Shown here in pieces: positions 58,455-64,000 of a stretch of 64,000 nt of DNA; the first letter of the stretch is position 1, and every line of letters begins with the position of its first letter. A program made the position numbers and the translations under genes. A model generated the notes under the pieces. That model saw nothing but the letters and a program-made list of their open reading frames with translations, was not told the DNA's origin and searched no databases. The DNA comes from Cyclobacteriaceae bacterium (lineage in GTDB: Bacteria > Bacteroidota > Bacteroidia > Cytophagales > Cyclobacteriaceae). The DNA lies in contig JAAUQL010000009.1 of assembly GCA_012033595.1 (NCBI GenBank), forward strand, positions 18,704 to 82,703, given 5' to 3'.

Positions 58455-59219
58455 CTAATCCCTGGTAAAAACCCAGGTGTCAGCATTAGATGATTGATGG
58501 TTGTACATATACCCATCGGCATCAAAGCCCATCAGCTCCTCCGGGTGTGTCACCTTGTTTTGGAAAGCGTAGCGGCACATACTTCCCCGGGCTTGTTTGG
58601 CAAATATGCTTATGGTGACGAGTTTTCCGGCTTCGCGTCTTTCCTTAAATTCGATATTAATAATTCTACCCTTTATTACCTTTTTGTCCAGCACCTTAAA
58701 ATACTCTGCCGAAGCCAGGTTGATCAACTTATCTGTTTCCATCGCTTCCAGGGTCTTGTTCACTTCCCGGGTCACCAATTTCGACCAGTAGCCGTACAGG
58801 TTTTTTTTGGTCACGGGCCACTTGGTGCCCATTTCTAAGCGGTGCGGGAAAATAAGGTCTGTGGGTTTTAGCAAGCCGTACATGCCAGACAAAATGCGTA
58901 AATGCCGGTGGGCATATTCGATTTCACTTTCCGAAAGGGAATCAACATCCATTCGCTGATACACATGTCCGCTAAAGGCGTTGATGGCTTTTTTGCCTAT
59001 TTCGCTTATTGTCTTTGCGTTCCAGTTTTGATATCGGTCATAATTGAGCCGGGCGATGTCTTCACTTACGTGAAATAATTTTTGCAGGCTTGCAGCCGAT
59101 TTCTTTTGCAGCTTGTGGGCGAGGGCATCAGCCTTGTCGAAAAAGACAGGAATGGTGCTTTGGTCATTGGAGATGGATGAAAAATCCAGTGATTTGGCCG
59201 GTGAAATGATTAAAAGCAT
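58455..59219 (-). CDS. yaaA: Peroxide stress protein YaaA (DUF328)
   Basis: A 254-residue soluble protein. The start LLIISPAKSLDF and YDRYQNWNAKTISEIGKKAINAFSGHVYQ, ILSGMYGLLKPTDLI, HRLEMGTKWP, and FKERREAGKLVTISIFAKQARGSMCRY are YaaA signatures. YaaA limits free iron under peroxide stress in E. coli. Start ATG 59219 is preferred over an in-frame TTG six bases before it. Confidence 0.94.
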   Translation of the reverse strand: MLLIISPAKSLDFSSISNDQSTIPVFFDKADALAHKLQKKSAASLQKLFHVSEDIARLNYDRYQNWNAKTISEIGKKAINAFSGHVYQRMDVDSLSESEIEYAHRHLRILSGMYGLLKPTDLIFPHRLEMGTKWPVTKKNLYGYWSKLVTREVNKTLEAMETDKLINLASAEYFKVLDKKVIKGRIINIEFKERREAGKLVTISIFAKQARGSMCRYAFQNKVTHPEELMGFDADGYMYNHQSSNADTWVFTRD

Positions 59220-59301
59220 AAACAACTTTGTTGAGGGACAAAACTAAAAAATTTAGGTAAAACCCCAGACAGTGCGGCGACAACATTGCGGGGCAATATC
59301 T

Positions 59302-61214
59302 TCAACCTCCCGGCAAGGCAAAGGAAAAAGTGCTGCCTGCGCCTTCTACGCTTTGAATGTGCAATTTTGCTCCGTTTATATTCAAAAGTTCAAGGCATAG
59401 CAAGGTGCCTATGCCGCTGCCCTTTTCATTTTTGGTGCCGTAGGTAGTGAATATGGTGTTTTTGTCTAGTATTTTTTTATCTTCTCCGGCGAGATGCCCA
59501 CCCCCGAATCGGTGATGGAAACGTTTACCTTGCCATTTGCTCCGCTTGCTTCGATAGAAATACTGCCGCCTTGCGGGGTAAATTTGATGGCATTGGATAT
59601 CAGGTTGCGCAAGATGGTCGATATATGGTTGGCATCTGCCAGCGCTACCAGCGGAGTATGTGCCTCTACCGACAAGCTAATTTGCTTTTCGAGGGCAAGG
59701 GATTCGAACATACAGGTGGCTTTGTGTATCAAGGGTGCGATCTCCACCGCCTCCGGCTCGTAACTGATATTTTTGTTGAGGCTGCGCGACCAGTCGAGCA
59801 GGTCGTTGAGCAGGTTAAAAGCCGAATCTGCCGGCTGAGCCATCAGTTTCAGTATTTTCTTTTGCTCTTCTCTCTCCGTATTTTGTGCCAGCACGATCAA
59901 CTGCTTCACGTTGCCGACCGGACCGCGCAAGTCGTGACCAATGATGGAAAACAGCATGTCTTTGGTTCGGTTGGCAATGCGGTAGCTTTCGCTGATTTTT
60001 ATAAAAATATATCGTGAACCATACCGACGAAATCAATCCTACCACCACCAGCAGGATGATGATAAACTGGAATCTGATGGTCTGCCTGCTGGTGTTCAAC
60101 TCCTTTTGTTGCAGGAGCTTCTCCAGCTCTACCGCCCTGAGTGATTGCTCTTTTATATTCAGTTCGTGCAGGGTTTTGAGTTCTTCAGTCCTGTATTCCG
60201 CGCGTTGGTTAGAGAGGCTGTCGTTGAGGGTATTGTATCTTTTGTAATAGTTCAGGGCGATTTCATATTGGTAATTGCGCTCATAATGTTCAGATATCAG
60301 CAGCAGAACATGCGGTTTTTGCACCGTCTCAGAAAGCTCGCCAATGAGCCTCAGGCTTTGGTTGAAGTGCTTCATGGCTTTGATGCTTTCGCCTGTCAGG
60401 CTATACGCTTCGGCCAGGGTATAGTGGATAAAGATCAGCAGGGATTTAAAATTGGTTTCCCTGGCTATTTTCAAGCTCATATCGAGATACTTAAAAGCCA
60501 TAGCGTAGTCATGGAGCCGCAAATATACTTCGCCGATATTGGCATGATTTATACTTTCATTACGCTTATGGTTGATTTTCTGGTTGATTTTAAGTGCTCT
60601 CAAATGATACGAAAGCGAGGTTTGAAATTGCTTTTTGAAGCTGTATATAGCCCCAATATGATCCAATATATCGGCAATCAAGACGAGCTCATCTCTGGCA
60701 GAGGCCAGCTCGAGCATATCTTCGTATAGCTGCAATGCATCGCCGTAGTCTTGCCGGTAGATATATACCTGGCCTTTGAGCATGCTGGCGCCAATGAGAT
60801 TGGTGGTGTCGCCGTTTTCTAAAAATATGTCGATGGCATGAATGCTATGTTCGAGGGCCTGGGTGAAATCGCCCATTCTAAAATTGACATTGGAAAGGCC
60901 GAGGTAGGTTTTGCCTCTATTTTCCGGAAGGGTGGAAAAATTCAATGAGCTGTAATAGGCGATCAGGGCCAGATGGTACAGGCTGTTGACCTCAAATGCC
61001 CTGCCTCTTTCCAAGAGGATTTGGCCTGCGGCTTCCTGGTCTGCCGCGTTGTGCAACAGGTCTATGGCCTGTTCAAGTATTTTTTTGCAAGAGCGGTTTC
61101 GCCAAGTTCAAACTGTGCCCTGGAGGCATCGAACAGACTATCGATTTGGTATGTTTGTGCGCTTCCGGCCATGGAAGTCAACATTATCACAAACAGAAAC
61201 GTGAACTTGGCCAT
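59302..61214 (-). CDS. TPR-containing sensor histidine kinase (three frameshifts)
   Basis: About 638 residues after repair. A signal-like N-terminus (MAKFTFLFVIMLTSMAGSAQ) precedes six or more TPR units. Then comes a coiled coil, one membrane span (about 345-370, FQFIIILLVVVGLISSVWFTIYFY), a HisKA domain with phospho-His in IIGHDLRGPVGN, and an HATPase with NLISNAIKFTPQGG, TDSGVGISPEK and EKGSGIGTLL. Frames break in a T7 run at 61080-61086, near 60000-60005, and in T7 at 59472-59478; repaired it ends ...STFSFALPGG at 59302. Sensing by TPRs in the periplasm is typical of this Bacteroidota class. No response regulator is next to it. Confidence 0.86.
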
Positions 61215-61323
61215 TTCAAATTACTGAAAAAGTGAGTGTAGCATCATGATTATTATCGTTTACTTTTTCCATGTGGCAGATGTCAGGCAACGCATAGGCA
61301 ATCAAAGTTAACAATATTGGTAT

Positions 61324-61352
61324 ATAAAAAAAGCCCGGAAAGTACCGGGCTT
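61324..61352 (-). terminator. Terminator of pckA
   Basis: Stem AAGCCCGG / CCGGGCTT with a long T run on the minus strand (61331-61325), about 25 bases after the pckA stop. Confidence 0.85.
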
Positions 61353-61374
61353 CCTGTGGTGATGAACCTTAAAA

Positions 61375-62979
61375 TTATAACTGAGGCCCCGCGGCAACAA
61401 GTGCTTTACCGGCTTCATTATCAGTATATTTCTCAAAGTTTTTAATAAACCTTCCGGCCAGATCTGCGGCTTTCTCGTCCCAGTCTTTGGGGTTGGTGTA
61501 GGTATCTCTAGGATCGAGGATTTTAGAATCGACACCTGGCAAGGCAGTCGGTGCTTCCAGGTTAAAGACCGGGATGTTCCGCGTGGGTGCAGCGTCGATG
61601 GATCCGTCCAGGATGGCATTGATTATTCCCCTGGTATCTTTGATGGAGATACGCTTTCCAGATCCATTCCATCCGGTGTTTACCAGATAGGCTGTGGCAC
61701 CGTGTTGTTCCATTTTCTTTACCAGCTCCTCACCGTATTTGGTAGGATGCAGTGAGAGAAAGGCTTTGCCAAAACAGGCAGAAAATGTAGGCTCCGGCTT
61801 GGTTATTCCTCTTTCCGTACCGGCCAGTTTGGCCGTAAAACCCGAGAGAAAGTGGTACTGCGTCTGCTCAGGTGTCAGTTTAGATACCGGAGGCATTACC
61901 CCAAAGGCATCGGCAGTCAGGAAGATCACTTTGCTGGCATGGCCTGCTTTGGAAGGTACCGCAATGTTGTCGATATGGTCAATCGGGTACGATACCCGCG
62001 TATTGGCCGTGACCGACCCATCGTTGAAGTCGATCTTGCCATTTTCATCGAGCGTCACATTCTCCAGTAAGGCATTCCTTTTGATGGCTGCATAGATTTC
62101 TGGTTCTGCTTCCTTGTCCAACTTGATGGTCTTGGCGTAGCAGCCGCCCTCAAAGTTGAACACACCGTCGTCGTCCCATCCATGCTCATCGTCACCGATC
62201 AGAGCCCTGTTGGCATCGGTTGACAGGGTTGTTTTTCCAGTGCCGGACAATCCGAAGAAAATAGCCACATCGCCATCTTTGCCTACGTTGGCCGAGCAGT
62301 GCATGGATGCAATGCCCCTCAAAGGCAGATAGTAGTTCATCATGGCAAACATGCCTTTTTTCATTTCGCCACCATACCAGCTGCCACCGATCACCTGCAT
62401 TTTTTCTTCCAGGTTAAAGGCGATAAAGGTCTCTGAGTTGGTTCCGTGTTTTTTGAATTCAGGATCGCTGGTTTTGCTTCCGTTCATCACCACAAAATCT
62501 GGTTCGCCAAAATTTTTGAGTTCTTCTTCGGAAGGGCGGATAAACATATTTTTGACAAAATGGGCCTGCCAGGCCACTTCCATTATAAAGCGAACCTTCA
62601 ACCTGGTATCTTCATTGGCACCGCAAAAAGCATCGATAACGAAAAGCCTCTTTCCCGACAATTGCTTTACTACCAAGCCTTTCAGATCTTTCCAGGCATC
62701 TTCTGAAATCGGCTTATTGTCATTTGGAGATTGATCGGAGGTCCACCAGTAATGATCTTTGGTAGCATTGTTGGCTACTGTCCACTTGTCTTTGGGCGAA
62801 CGGCCAGTATAAATGCCGGTCATTACGTTTACTGCTCCCAATTCAGAAACCTGGCCTTTTTCGTATCCTACCAGTTCTGGCTTGGTTTCTTCTTCGAAAA
62901 GTTGGTCGTAAGAGGGGTTATAAACGATTTCGGATACACCATTAATCCCGTACTTTTCTAAATGCTCTTTGGTAATCAT
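61375..62979 (-). CDS. pckA: Phosphoenolpyruvate carboxykinase (ATP)
   Basis: A 534-residue cytosolic enzyme converting oxaloacetate to phosphoenolpyruvate with ATP; in fermenting Bacteroidota it may run in reverse. TGRSPKDKW (about 58-66) binds substrate. The P-loop [12 protein letters not shown] and the following [16 protein letters not shown] are the nucleotide and metal sites. [17 protein letters not shown] and [11 protein letters not shown] are also full-length family motifs. The gene is intact, with no frame break in about 1600 bases, which is useful for judging the error rate elsewhere. Confidence 0.97.
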   Translation of the reverse strand: MITKEHLEKYGINGVSEIVYNPSYDQLFEEETKPELVGYEKGQVSELGAVNVMTGIYTGRSPKDKWTVANNATKDHYWWTSDQSPNDNKPISEDAWKDLKGLVVKQLSGKRLFVIDAFCGANEDTRLKVRFIMEVAWQAHFVKNMFIRPSEEELKNFGEPDFVVMNGSKTSDPEFKKHGTNSETFIAFNLEEKMQVIGGSWYGGEMKKGMFAMMNYYLPLRGIASMHCSANVGKDGDVAIFFGLSGTGKTTLSTDANRALIGDDEHGWDDDGVFNFEGGCYAKTIKLDKEAEPEIYAAIKRNALLENVTLDENGKIDFNDGSVTANTRVSYPIDHIDNIAVPSKAGHASKVIFLTADAFGVMPPVSKLTPEQTQYHFLSGFTAKLAGTERGITKPEPTFSACFGKAFLSLHPTKYGEELVKKMEQHGATAYLVNTGWNGSGKRISIKDTRGIINAILDGSIDAAPTRNIPVFNLEAPTALPGVDSKILDPRDTYTNPKDWDEKAADLAGRFIKNFEKYTDNEAGKALVAAGPQL

Positions 62980-63247
62980 AATATCTGATTTAATTATAAA
63001 TTGATTGCAAATAAATATGTGCTGTGCGTCCTGTTGCTTCTACCGAAAATTAGGAGAAAAGGACGTGAGGGTTCTTATAAGAGAATAGCATTCTGAATGC
63101 GTGAGCAAAGGTAGAGACAACTGCGATTTTATAAAATGACCTAGGTCATGTATCGGGAAAATGGTTGAAAAGGGATCAGGTGAAGGAACAAAAAAGCCAG
63201 CTATTAGCCACTAACGCTTTGTCGAAGTGGGAATGGTGCTTTTGATT
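62980..63247. other. Spacer upstream of pckA
   Basis: The reading frame of pckA begins at 62979. The palindrome TCTTATAAGA lies near 63073-63082. The minus strand has TTTATTTG (one mismatch to TAnnTTTG) near 63018-63011. No gene is supported. Confidence 0.35.
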
Positions 63248-64000
63248 AGAATCAATGGCGCCAGCTTTACGCCGTCTATGGCCCCAGCTTTACACCGGCA
63301 AAGGCGTATGCTTCACGCCGTCATTGCGAACGGAGCTTTCGCGGAGTGTGGCAATCTGCCAGCCACCGGCATGGAATGGGAGGATATTTATAATTTTCAC
63401 TAAATCCTGTTCATCCTGCAATCCTGCGCATCCTGATTCAGACAGTATGCAAAGACGGCAAATAGTGGGTTTTTTAGAATCAATGGCGCCAGCTTTACGC
63501 CGTCTATGACCCCAGCTTTACACGGGCAAAGGCGCCTGCCTTACGTCGTCATTGCGAACGGAGCTTTTCGCGGAGTGTGGCAATCTGCCAGCTACTGGCA
63601 GGGAATGGGAGGATATTTATAATTTTCACTAAATCCTGTTCATCCTGCAATCCTGCCCATCTTGGTTCAGACAGCTCGCAAAGACGGCAAATAGTGGGTT
63701 TTTTAGGGTCAATTGCGCCAGTTTACGCCGTCTATGGCTCCAGCTTTACACGGGCAAAGGCGCCTGCCTCACGCCGTCATTGCGAACGGAGCTTTTCGCG
63801 GAGTGTGGCAATCTGCCAGCTACTGGCAGGGAATGGGAGGATATTTATAATTTTCACTAAATCCTGTTCATCCTGCAATCCTGCGCATCCTGATTCAGAC
63901 AGTATGCAAAGACGGCAATAGTGGGTTTTTAGGGCAATTGCGCCAGCTTTACGCCGTCTATGACCCCAGCTTTACACCGGCAAAGGCGTCAGCCTTAAGC
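63248..64000. repeat. Tandem array of about 228-base repeats, running off the window
   Basis: Units start at 63248 (228 bases), 63476 (229), 63705 (226) and 63931 (partial). Each holds three parts: GCGCCAGCTTTACGCCGTCTATG, a TCATTGCGAACGGAGC / GTGTGGCAATCTGCCA block, and a run of near-9-base ATCCTG words ending ATTCAGACAG. Both later blocks resemble interspersed repeats seen in many Bacteroidota. Copies differ by a few bases, so the array is not freshly amplified. Open frames here repeat with the period and are not genes. Confidence 0.9.

Noticed and set aside
63255..63921. Two open frames of 84 and 114 residues in the tail of the window
   Set aside because: They repeat with the 228-base tandem period (a multiple of 3) and have no start signal or family features; they are by-products of the repeat.

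Overview
The window reads as one chromosomal stretch of a Bacteroidota bacterium, most likely of the Cytophagales type. The reasons are a SusD-family protein, a secreted GH9 enzyme with a type IX secretion sorting domain, the bamD-rpoZ-coaBC-DUF4835-recN gene string, and promoters of the TAnnTTTG (-7) class. No rRNA, tRNA, CRISPR array, prophage or intact insertion sequence was seen.

Layout: 1-4532 is the end of a polysaccharide-utilisation locus (SusD-like protein, GH9 endoglucanase). 5107-10936 holds a coiled-coil membrane protein and the housekeeping string bamD-rpoZ-coaBC-DUF4835-recN. 11182-18872 is an electron-transfer block: flavodoxin, an RseC-like protein, all six Rnf subunits (B, C, D, G, E, A) and a dihydroorotate-dehydrogenase-like flavoprotein. 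19048-23504 has a lipoprotein of the sugar-dehydrogenase beta-propeller type and a GH78-like rhamnosidase. 24300-29345 is an assimilatory sulfur and siroheme operon (APS reductase, siroheme enzymes, sulfite reductase with a C-terminal HEPN-like extension) behind a possible attenuator leader, followed by a Fur-family regulator. 29618-34062 has yidD, a COG0523 GTPase, an NCS1 permease with a small membrane partner, and a sialidase-like protein. 34330-36528 has an SPFH protein, two 55-residue proteins and methionine aminopeptidase. 36722-42065 has a TonB receptor, a DUF4405 protein, an SDR enzyme and lipoproteins. 42149-47990 has a sodium:solute symporter with its DUF4212 partner, then xylAB with a divergent NUDIX-type regulator. 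48357-52818 has a membrane pyrophosphatase and an acetyl-xylan-esterase-like enzyme. 53117-62979 has an ECF sigma factor, a very large TPR protein, yaaA, a TPR histidine kinase and pckA. The last 750 bases are a 228-base tandem repeat running off the window.

How it fits together: plant cell-wall sugars (cellulose, xylan, rhamnosides) are cut outside the cell or in the periplasm, and xylose enters through XylA/XylB. Rnf, the flavodoxin and a membrane pyrophosphatase with the K+-dependent-type motif point to ion-gradient coupled redox metabolism that could also supply reduced carriers to the ferredoxin-type sulfite reductase.

A strong caveat applies. Fifteen otherwise well-conserved genes are broken by about 21 single-base shifts, nearly all looking like one missing base in a short homopolymer. 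I treat these genes as intact in nature and damaged by sequence error, and I give full-length coordinates with the shift position in each entry.
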